Positions 17,955-24,047 of a stretch of DNA of 44,165 nucleotides are shown one piece after another. A program made the position numbers and the translations under genes. The notes below the pieces were generated by a model. It was not told the origin of the DNA. It ran no database searches and saw only the letters and a program-made list of their open reading frames with translations. The stretch is from Candidatus Saccharimonadota bacterium (GTDB lineage Bacteria > Patescibacteriota > Saccharimonadia > Saccharimonadales > Saccharimonadaceae), in NCBI GenBank assembly GCA_017510425.1, contig JAFWNJ010000007.1, positions 1 through 44,165 of the forward strand, in the 5' to 3' direction. The first letter of the stretch is position 1; every line of letters begins with the position of its first letter.

Positions 17955-19196
17955 ATGAAAGCATTATTGGAAAAACTCCCATTCTATAACAAGGCAGTCT
18001 TGCCCTATCACTACCTTCAGGCTTTAGCGGCTACAATCAAATATCACCATCCAGCCAAGGGCCTTCGTGTCATCGGTGTCACTGGCACCAACGGCAAGAC
18101 CACGACCTGTTTCATGATTTGGCGCATGCTAAACGAAGCCGGTCTAAAAACCGGCCTCATGACCACAGTTGCCTACGGGATAGATAAATTACAGCCCGAG
18201 TTAAACCACATGACGACCGTAGATGCTTTCACCCTGAACCGTCGCATTAAAGATATTAAGAATCAGGGCGCGAAGTTCCTAGTCCTAGAGGTTACCTCTC
18301 ATGCCCTCGCTGAATACCGTACCTTAGGTATACCCTTTGAGATTGCCGTCTTCACCAATCTCACCCACGATCATCTTGATTATCATAAGACCATCGCCAA
18401 CTATCGCTCCGCCAAGGGCAAATTAATGAAAAAAGCCAAGCAGAGTATCCTCAATGCCGATGACCCGGCTACCAAGTACTACATGAAAATCTCAAAGCAA
18501 TATATCACTTATGGTATAAAATCCGGCGATAATAAAGCAGAAAACATAAAACTATCTGTAAACGGCATAAAATATTCATTTGGTGATATAAATATTGAAA
18601 GTAGTATTCCAGGCGAATTCAACGTTTATAATTCAATGGCGGCAGCCCTAGTCGGGCGTGAATTAGGCCTAAATAATAAACAAATTCACGATGGTATCAA
18701 GGCCTTGAAAAGCGTTGAAGGCCGTATGAATATTATCGACGAAGGCCAGCCATTCACTGTCATTATTGACTATGCTCATGCTCCCGATGCTTTGGAAAAA
18801 GTCTTTAATTCCATCGGTAGCCACAAAGGCCGCATTATTTCTGTACATGGTGGTGCTGGTCGTCGCGACCCTACCACTCGTCCCATTCGCGGTGAGATTC
18901 TCGCCAAGCACTCCGACCTAGTTATCATCACGGAAGACGATTCTCGTGATGAGGATCCTGAAGTAATCGCAAGGGGCTTCATTGAGGGAGCGGAAAAACA
19001 AGGTAAGGTTATTGGCAAGAACCTATTTAAAGAGTTAGACCGTAAAAAAGCTATTCGCCTCGCGCTTGAATTAGCAAAGCCCGGCGACCTTGTCCTAATT
19101 CTCGGCAAAGGCCACGAAAAATCCATCCTCCGTGCCGACGGCCCGCACGAGTTTAACGATGAAAATATCACAAGAGAACTCCTAAAGAGCCTCTAA
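17955..19196 (+). CDS. murE: MurE-like UDP-MurNAc-dipeptide amino-acid ligase
   Basis: This 413-residue Mur ligase would add the third amino acid to the peptidoglycan precursor using ATP. The P-loop GVTGTNGKTTT is at about 41-51, and a TTVAYGIDK strand, EVTSHAL (about 114-120) and FTNLTHDHLDYH (about 135-146) follow. The C-terminal domain has DYAHAPDALE, HGGAGRRDPTTRP and GKGHE. The MurE substrate-selecting loop reads EDDSRDEDP where mDAP-adding enzymes have DNPR, so the third residue may be other than mDAP. The protein lacks about 80 N-terminal residues compared with classical MurE, so the UDP-binding domain is reduced. It ends the tRNA-Ser(GGA)-ABC operon. Confidence 0.85.
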   Translation: MKALLEKLPFYNKAVLPYHYLQALAATIKYHHPAKGLRVIGVTGTNGKTTTCFMIWRMLNEAGLKTGLMTTVAYGIDKLQPELNHMTTVDAFTLNRRIKDIKNQGAKFLVLEVTSHALAEYRTLGIPFEIAVFTNLTHDHLDYHKTIANYRSAKGKLMKKAKQSILNADDPATKYYMKISKQYITYGIKSGDNKAENIKLSVNGIKYSFGDINIESSIPGEFNVYNSMAAALVGRELGLNNKQIHDGIKALKSVEGRMNIIDEGQPFTVIIDYAHAPDALEKVFNSIGSHKGRIISVHGGAGRRDPTTRPIRGEILAKHSDLVIITEDDSRDEDPEVIARGFIEGAEKQGKVIGKNLFKELDRKKAIRLALELAKPGDLVLILGKGHEKSILRADGPHEFNDENITRELLKSL

Positions 19197-19197
19197 T

Positions 19198-19941
19198 TTA
19201 CGGCTCGTATTCTGCGATTCCGTCAACGATGTGTTTTGACGAAATCCCAATTGTATTCGCAATCGCGGCCGCGCAGGCCATATAGGAAGCCGAGGTCTCA
19301 CCAGTAACAAAAGTTGCTGCAGATATGATTTCAGAATCAATCGACAGCGAAACCTCCGTTCCTTTAGGGTAAAGTTTAGAATTAAGAATCTTCACGTCGG
19401 CACTAGTCTGCCCGTAGACGACCGTCTTATCCTTGCCCTTAAAGCCCTCAAAAGTCTCAAAGTTCTTATCGTCACTATTCAATACTACAATCTCGGGATG
19501 CATGTTGAATAAAGTCTTCTCTGAATTAATGTATTCTTCTGGAGTCATATCATTTAAGTCGGCAGTTACGAAATTTGTCATGGCCGCCACATTGATCGGC
19601 AGACCATAGAAGATATTATCCCGTAGCCCCTCGGCCGGCACAGTCACCACTACATAATTAGCCCCAGCCTTCCAGGCATCAGACAAGAATTTGTGCAGCA
19701 TACTAATCTTAAAGGGTTGATCCGAAGCCAGCACTGCCACTTGCTCACCGGCAGAACGCAGTATCTCGTGTACATAATGAGCTACGGTTACCTTCCCTGT
19801 CGTACCAGTAATGGCAATCAACTTCATGTCCTTAGCAGGATTACCATAGTAAGACTTTAGTAATTTCGCCTTCACTATTTGAGCGCGCTTCTTAATCTTG
19901 CTGCTCTTATTAGGTGCTTTAGTTGTTTGGGGTTTTTCCAT
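19198..19941 (-). CDS. Truncated Mur-ligase paralog with altered P-loop
   Basis: This 247-residue protein resembles the central ATP-binding domain of Mur ligases: AITGTTGKVTVAHYVHEILR (about 43-62), VVTVPAEGLRDN (about 98-109), MTNFVTADLNDMTPEEY (about 121-137) and LNSDDKNFE. It lacks both the UDP-binding and the C-terminal substrate domains. In the P-loop, GTNGKTT has become GTTGKVT, keeping the lysine but losing one of the paired threonines. The N-terminus is basic. It converges on the MurE-like gene with 1 base between the two stops. It follows tRNA-Ser(CGA) by 13 bases with a GGAG Shine-Dalgarno sequence, so the two are probably co-transcribed. A partner or regulator of the neighbouring MurE is a plausible inference. 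Confidence 0.8.
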   Translation of the reverse strand: MEKPQTTKAPNKSSKIKKRAQIVKAKLLKSYYGNPAKDMKLIAITGTTGKVTVAHYVHEILRSAGEQVAVLASDQPFKISMLHKFLSDAWKAGANYVVVTVPAEGLRDNIFYGLPINVAAMTNFVTADLNDMTPEEYINSEKTLFNMHPEIVVLNSDDKNFETFEGFKGKDKTVVYGQTSADVKILNSKLYPKGTEVSLSIDSEIISAATFVTGETSASYMACAAAIANTIGISSKHIVDGIAEYEP

Positions 19942-19954
19942 AATTTATTCTCCA

Positions 19955-20044
19955 TGGCGGAAGCGAAAGGATTCGAACCTTCGAGACGGTTACCCGCCCA
20001 CACGATTTCGAGTCGTGCGCCTTCAACCACTCGGCCACGCTTCC
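19955..20044 (-). tRNA. tRNA-Ser (anticodon CGA), CCA encoded
   Basis: On the minus strand the acceptor GGAAGCG pairs with CGCTTCC, with discriminator G and CCA. The anticodon arm CACGA-CTCGAAA-TCGTG gives CGA; the long variable arm (GGGCGGGTAACCGTCTC) marks tRNA-Ser. A TGA TATAAT promoter element (20052-20060) ends 7 bases before its 5' end. Confidence 0.96.
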
Positions 20045-20051
20045 GTCTACG

Positions 20052-20060
20052 ATTATATCA
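20052..20060 (-). promoter_or_regulatory. Promoter of tRNA-Ser(CGA) and the Mur-like gene
   Basis: TGA TATAAT on the minus strand, 7 bases from the mature tRNA 5' end, so the primary transcript would begin at or almost at the tRNA. It lies back-to-back with the promoter of the gene at 20102. Confidence 0.6.
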
Positions 20061-20086
20061 TATCGTTCCCTAAATCAAACCACAAG

Positions 20087-20095
20087 TGTTATAAT
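20087..20095 (+). promoter_or_regulatory. Leaderless promoter of the 20102 membrane-protein gene
   Basis: TGT TATAAT, then six bases (AATCCC) and ATG at 20102. Translating through it gives the telltale CYNNPM, which exposes a false upstream start. Confidence 0.7.
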
Positions 20096-20101
20096 AATCC
20101 C

Positions 20102-20674
20102 ATGGATAACACGTTAAACTTATGGTTAGGAATTGCCGTAATCTTTAGTATAGGCGTATTAGCGCATTTCTTATATGACATCAGCCGCGAGAACCATATC
20201 TTGGGACTCTTTGCGGCCGTCAATGAGTCGACCTGGGAGCATATTAAAATCGCCATCACGCCTTCCCTGCTCTGGTGTCTCTACGATGGCTATTTCTATG
20301 GTGAGAATCCTAACTATTTCTGTGCCAAGCTTACCAGCTTGCTTGTTATCGTGGTGGTAATTCCACTTATTTTCTACTCATATCAGAAAATCACTAAGCA
20401 CCCAGTTCTCATCGTGGACATTCTGACCTTCTTCGTTGCAATCATTCTCAGCCAACTCTCCTTCTATGCCGTACTTGAGTTAAATCCTATGGCATACATA
20501 GGTACTTACTTCTCATGTTTAGGCCTATTCGTCTTCTTCGGTGCCTATATGACCCTAACGCTCGACCCCTTGCGGCTCAACATCTTCAAAGACCCCACCA
20601 ACGGCCGATTCGGCTTCCATGCCCACCGCAATCTCTTCAAATCATTAAAAAAGAGTAGGAAAAAGAAACACTAA
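20102..20674 (+). CDS. Small polytopic membrane protein (DUF6512-like)
   Basis: This 190-residue protein starts with LWLGIAVIFSIGVLAHFLYD, then ENHILGLFAAVNESTWEHIKI (in the family this NES.WEH stretch is highly conserved), followed by about five more hydrophobic segments and a basic tail (KSLKKSRKKKH). I assign it to the DUF6512-type family from memory of that motif; no function is known. The start at 20102 is chosen because a leaderless promoter lies exactly 6 bases upstream; longer frames run back through the divergent tRNA-Ser gene and cannot be real. Confidence 0.75.
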   Translation: MDNTLNLWLGIAVIFSIGVLAHFLYDISRENHILGLFAAVNESTWEHIKIAITPSLLWCLYDGYFYGENPNYFCAKLTSLLVIVVVIPLIFYSYQKITKHPVLIVDILTFFVAIILSQLSFYAVLELNPMAYIGTYFSCLGLFVFFGAYMTLTLDPLRLNIFKDPTNGRFGFHAHRNLFKSLKKSRKKKH

Positions 20675-20705
20675 AAATACACCTGCACGTTTTTAAATAA
20701 TATGT

Positions 20706-20835
20706 TATAATAATAGTGTCATCTGCAAAGGTGATGCTCATTTAATTTCTAGGTGGATGTCGAGAAATATTTCAAAACATCCACATAATTACTCGAGGAC
20801 CCTAAAGGTCTAAGAATAAACCATTTTAATTTTGT
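20706..20835 (+). ncRNA. Possible structured RNA or tRNA-Arg leader
   Basis: TGT TATAAT ends at 20711, and no start codon follows at the leaderless distance. The next 120 bases can form stems CATC/GATG (about 20720-20736), GTGGATGT/ACATCCAC (20753-20760 with 20777-20784) and GACC/GGTC (20798-20801 with 20807-20810); CGAG in the second loop is complementary to CTCG at about 20793. It may be an independent small RNA or a processed leader of tRNA-Arg. I do not recognise an Rfam class. Confidence 0.35.
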
Positions 20836-20912
20836 GCGCCCGTAGCTCAGCTGGATAGAGCGTTTGCTTGCGGAGCAAAAGGTCGTAGGTTCAAATCCTG
20901 TCGGGCGTACCA
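20836..20912 (+). tRNA. tRNA-Arg (anticodon GCG), CCA encoded
   Basis: The acceptor GCGCCCG pairs with CGGGCGT; D arm GCTC...GAGC with A20 (AGCTGGATA), an arginine identity base; anticodon arm TTTGC-TTGCGGA-GCAAA gives GCG; T arm TTCAAAT; discriminator A and CCA. Most bacteria read CGU/CGC/CGA with an ACG (inosine) tRNA, so a G34 arginine tRNA is unusual. Confidence 0.93.
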
Positions 20913-20952
20913 TGAAATAAAAACAAGGCCAAGGGCCTTATTTTTATTTCAT
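20912..20952 (+). terminator. Long terminator hairpin after tRNA-Arg
   Basis: The arms ATGAAATAAAAAC-AAGGCC and GGCCTT-ATTTTTATTTCAT pair over about 19 positions with one C/A mismatch and an AAG loop. The first base overlaps the CCA end of the tRNA. Confidence 0.8.
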
Positions 20953-20958
20953 AACACT

Positions 20959-20974
20959 CCGACAGGATATGAAC
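20959..20974 (-). repeat. Inverted copy of the tRNA-Arg T arm
   Basis: Read on the minus strand this is GTTCATATCCTGTCGG, matching 15 of 16 bases of the tRNA-Arg segment at 20889-20904. Together with the terminator it makes an inverted repeat of about 40 bases per arm (20889-20974). Confidence 0.8.
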
Positions 20975-21001
20975 TAAAAAAGCTTACTTCCATAACGATT
21001 A

Positions 21002-21010
21002 TGGTATAAT
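21002..21010 (+). promoter_or_regulatory. Leaderless promoter of the 21017 surface gene
   Basis: TGG TATAAT, six bases (GAAAAC), then ATG at 21017. Confidence 0.7.
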
Positions 21011-21016
21011 GAAAAC

Positions 21017-22942
21017 ATGAAATCTAGATTTGTGAGCTTCTTGTTGCCTAGTGGTATGGTAGGTGTAGCTATTTTGGTTGGTGGGATATTGACTTTACCT
21101 AAGGCTATGGCAGATGATTCTAGTGTATCTACAGCTACCATTACAGTACCTATGGCCTGCTCTATGTCTAGTACAACCGATACTGCTCATACAGCAGAAG
21201 TCCCTAATGGTATAGATTCCCGTGGACAAGATTATTATCCTGATGGTATTGGACAAACTACGCTTAAAGTCTATTGTAATGATAATGAAGGATTCTCCGT
21301 CTATGCAGTAGGATATTCTGATGATACATTAGGAAATACATATCTAAGAGACAGTACACTAGGACAAACTAGTGATATCCTAACTAGTACTACTTTTACT
21401 GGCAATACTTCAGCTTGGGCGATGAAAATTGGTGTAACATCTGGTACTTATACACCCATCATTGCCGGAAGTACTAGTGACTCAGAAAAACAATCTGGAG
21501 ATACTGACTATAGTAACTGGGCTGCAGTACCATCTACCTATACTAGAGTATCTTATCGTAATTCTGGTACAGATGTAGATAATAACAGTATCTATACAGA
21601 AGGCGCTAGTGTTACTACTACCTATGCTGCATACATTAGTCCTACTCAGAAAGCTGGGACATATATCGGACAAGTGAAATACACTCTAGTCCATCCAGCC
21701 AGTGAAGTGCCACTACAACCTCAACCTACTACAGCTGGTCAAATCTGCTATTACCCAAATGGTAGCAAAGTAGAGGGTACAATGGGGTGCCAAAGTGTAT
21801 CATCTTCAGTGACCTTACTTGCATCTAACTTCTCCCGTGAAGGCTATGGTTTCGCTGGATGGAGTGACAAATATGATTATTCTACCGGAGCACATTTCTA
21901 CGGACCACAAGAAACTATAACACTAAATACAGCAGATTATTCTGGTAGTAACCCTGGTCTCTCCCTTTACGCAGTATGGGTAAAGAGCGCAGGTAATTTA
22001 CAAGACTCTAGTAAGGTAGCTTCGTTATGCGGTACTGGTACAGACTCTCTTACTCAAGCTCCGACTGATGGTACAGCCAACCTAAGCTCTGTCTCTGCCC
22101 TTACCGACCAACGTGATAATGAAACTTACGCTATTGCCAAGCTCGCTGACGGTAACTGCTGGATGATTGAAAACCTAAGACTAGCCGATACTCATCAGGA
22201 AGATGCAAACACGGTGCCTACTACACTAACTACTCTAAATACCAACAATCCACTAAATGATAATGATCCAACTAACCCAACTGTTACACTAAAACATAAT
22301 TATACAGATACTAACACCTTTACTAATCTATCTTCTACATCTAGTGTAGCCTATAATGCTGATACTGCTCCAGATGGCTGGTGTGGATCTATCTCTGCCG
22401 TCTGTTTTGATCAATCCAGGCTAAGAACTGATAATACTGCAAATAGAGCTACCAATAACCCGAATACTAATAGCGGTTCTATGTATAGCTACGGCAATTA
22501 CTACAACTGGTACTCTGCTACAGCTGGCAATGGAACCTATAGTAAATCCAGCGGCGAAGCAGTAGGTGATTTATGTCCAAACGGTTGGAAATTACCAATA
22601 GGCAATACCAGTACTGGTGACATAGAGCAAGGAGAAAGTGATTCTGCGAACAGGGTTAGTAGCTTCTCGTATTTGGATCGTAAGATGGGTGGAACTGGTG
22701 CATATCAAAGTACAGCTGAGGCTTCTCTTCGCTGGCGGAAATATCCAAATAATTATCTCTACTCCGGCTTCGTTGGCGGCGAGAGATTGAGTAGTCGGGG
22801 CACGAACAGCGGCTATTGGTCGTCTACGGCGTACTCTAGTAACATCGCTTACGACCTGCGCCTGAGTAGTGCCGATGTGAACCCAGTGACCCCCCTCGAC
22901 AATAAGTATTTCGGCCGGACAGTGCGTTGCGTAGCTCAGTAG
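21017..22942 (+). CDS. Secreted FISUMP surface protein with variable C-terminus
   Basis: This 641-residue paralog of the 5103-7607 protein has a signal peptide (MKSRFVSFLLPSG, hydrophobic 14-30, cleavage near AMA-DD at about 32). The shared N-terminal domain is at about 35-225 (ATITVPMACSMS, VYCNDNEGFSVYAVGYSDD, TYAAYISPTQ, KYTLVHPAS). An InlB-type repeat lies at about 255-322 (GYGFAGWSDKYD to LYAVW), and a FISUMP domain at about 335-641 (KLADGNCWMIENLRL; YGNYYNWYSATAG; GYWSSTAYSS; ending TVRCVAQ). The last 55 residues show the same conserved-frame, variable-filling pattern as the paralogs, with locally GC-rich DNA. The start is fixed by a leaderless promoter. No sorting motif is visible. Host-surface interaction is inferred from the domain types. 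Confidence 0.85.
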   Translation: MKSRFVSFLLPSGMVGVAILVGGILTLPKAMADDSSVSTATITVPMACSMSSTTDTAHTAEVPNGIDSRGQDYYPDGIGQTTLKVYCNDNEGFSVYAVGYSDDTLGNTYLRDSTLGQTSDILTSTTFTGNTSAWAMKIGVTSGTYTPIIAGSTSDSEKQSGDTDYSNWAAVPSTYTRVSYRNSGTDVDNNSIYTEGASVTTTYAAYISPTQKAGTYIGQVKYTLVHPASEVPLQPQPTTAGQICYYPNGSKVEGTMGCQSVSSSVTLLASNFSREGYGFAGWSDKYDYSTGAHFYGPQETITLNTADYSGSNPGLSLYAVWVKSAGNLQDSSKVASLCGTGTDSLTQAPTDGTANLSSVSALTDQRDNETYAIAKLADGNCWMIENLRLADTHQEDANTVPTTLTTLNTNNPLNDNDPTNPTVTLKHNYTDTNTFTNLSSTSSVAYNADTAPDGWCGSISAVCFDQSRLRTDNTANRATNNPNTNSGSMYSYGNYYNWYSATAGNGTYSKSSGEAVGDLCPNGWKLPIGNTSTGDIEQGESDSANRVSSFSYLDRKMGGTGAYQSTAEASLRWRKYPNNYLYSGFVGGERLSSRGTNSGYWSSTAYSSNIAYDLRLSSADVNPVTPLDNKYFGRTVRCVAQ

Positions 22943-23009
22943 ACAGGGCTAATTAGCACTCTCCCACCTTGGTTTCAACATAGTTAGTAGCATTGTTTTT
23001 TGATTTCTT

Positions 23010-23018
23010 TGTTATAAT
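23010..23018 (+). promoter_or_regulatory. Leaderless promoter of the PAP2-HIT pair
   Basis: TGT TATAAT, six bases (AGAACT), then ATG at 23025. Confidence 0.7.
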
Positions 23019-23024
23019 AGAACT

Positions 23025-23504
23025 ATGAAATGGGATTTAATATCAGACATTATTTTACTAGCATCATTCGCCATCCTAGGCGTATTTGTCGTGCTGGGCT
23101 TATATCAACTTATCACACGGAAATCACTTCTTAAGGTCGACCATCGCCTACTCTGGATGATTCTACCGCTAGCTCTTATGGCGATAACTTACGTCATATT
23201 CGACAAATTCTTAGTTCTAAACACCCGCCCCAATGGCTCAGGCGAAGCCTCCTTCCCTTCCACACATGTCATGGTTGTGTCGACAATCTTCCTCATCATC
23301 GTTCTTAATCTCCCTCATTACATCAAATCAAAAACCGCCTGGATTGTGATAGACATTGCCATGCTTCTACTCATTGTATTAGTTTGTGTTGGCAGAGTTT
23401 TGTCAGAAATGCACTGGCTGTCAGATGTCCTGGGCGGACTAGTCTTTGCAATCATTTTTGCGGTAATTTATTATTTAATCATAAGGAGAAAATCCAATGC
23501 CTAG
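23025..23504 (+). CDS. PAP2-family membrane phosphatase
   Basis: This 159-residue integral membrane protein belongs to the PAP2/undecaprenyl-diphosphatase-like superfamily. Conserved motifs are visible: RPNGSGEASFPSTH (about 67-80, the C1-C2 region with the phosphate-binding PSTH) and SEMHWLSDVLGG (about 127-138, C3 with the catalytic His-Asp pair). About five hydrophobic segments surround them. The C1 lysine-rich part is reduced. It may recycle the lipid carrier for wall synthesis or hydrolyse lipid phosphates; the substrate is not decided. Its 3' end overlaps the HIT gene by 8 bases. Confidence 0.85.
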   Translation: MKWDLISDIILLASFAILGVFVVLGLYQLITRKSLLKVDHRLLWMILPLALMAITYVIFDKFLVLNTRPNGSGEASFPSTHVMVVSTIFLIIVLNLPHYIKSKTAWIVIDIAMLLLIVLVCVGRVLSEMHWLSDVLGGLVFAIIFAVIYYLIIRRKSNA

Positions 23505-23877
23505 CATTTTTACTCAAATTATTCGCGGAGAGATTCCATGCTATAAGATTTATGAAGACGACAAAACTATCGCCTTTCTCGATATCCACCCGGAGACCAA
23601 GGGCCACACGCTTGTAATTCCTAAGAAAGAAGTCGACAAGATTTACGACCTTCCAGATGAGGATTACGAAGCTCTAATGGCAACCGTCAAAAAACTCTCC
23701 AAACATCTTGAGAAGCAGCTGAATGCTCGTATCCTCTGGAAAGTCATCGGCACCGATGTTCCACATACTCATGTGCATTTACTCCCCTACGACGAGACTT
23801 GGCAGCACGGCCGCACCCTCGAACTAACTCCTGCCGAATTCGAGCAAATCCGCCAGACATTAGAACTGTCAGAATAG
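23497..23877 (+). CDS. HIT-family nucleotide hydrolase/transferase
   Basis: This 126-residue protein has the HIT fold: the N-terminal IFTQIIRGEIPCYKIYEDD (about 4-22), AFLDIHPETKGHTLVIPK (about 27-44), and the histidine triad HTHVHLLP at about 92-99, which provides the catalytic histidine. Family members hydrolyse nucleoside phosphoramidates or dinucleoside polyphosphates. GGAGAA precedes the ATG inside the PAP2 gene, so the two are coupled. Confidence 0.92.
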   Translation: MPSIFTQIIRGEIPCYKIYEDDKTIAFLDIHPETKGHTLVIPKKEVDKIYDLPDEDYEALMATVKKLSKHLEKQLNARILWKVIGTDVPHTHVHLLPYDETWQHGRTLELTPAEFEQIRQTLELSE

Positions 23878-23903
23878 ATTCTGTTATACCTGTTACTATT
23901 CAT

Positions 23904-24021
23904 GGACGGGTGACGGCACTGAAGGGGGACCCCCAAAAATGCATGTGTCATTTTTGGGGGAAGAAAGTGCCGGCAGGCCCCGTCCAGAGATAGCCCCCGT
24001 CCAGTGATAGCCCCCGTCCAG
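23904..24021. repeat. Large palindrome plus 16-base tandem repeats
   Basis: Nested arms GGACGGG, CGGCACT and CCCCCAAAAATG (from about 23904) pair with CATTTTTGGGGG, AGTGCCG and CCCGTCC (to about 23991), leaving a CATGTGT loop. The right arm continues as three tandem units based on CCCGTCCAGTGATAGC (about 23978-24021). It fills the HIT-valS gap and could terminate the HIT transcript, but the repeats are unexplained. Confidence 0.8.
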
Positions 24022-24032
24022 TGAAAAATATG

Positions 24033-24041
24033 TGATATAAT
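24033..24041 (+). promoter_or_regulatory. Leaderless promoter of valS
   Basis: TGA TATAAT, six bases (GTATGT), then ATG at 24048. Confidence 0.7.
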
Positions 24042-24047
24042 GTATGT

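Noticed and set aside
19898-20101. Longer N-terminus for the 20102 membrane protein
   Set aside because: The extra 68 codons run antisense through tRNA-Ser(CGA) and the start of the Mur-like gene and end in the promoter.
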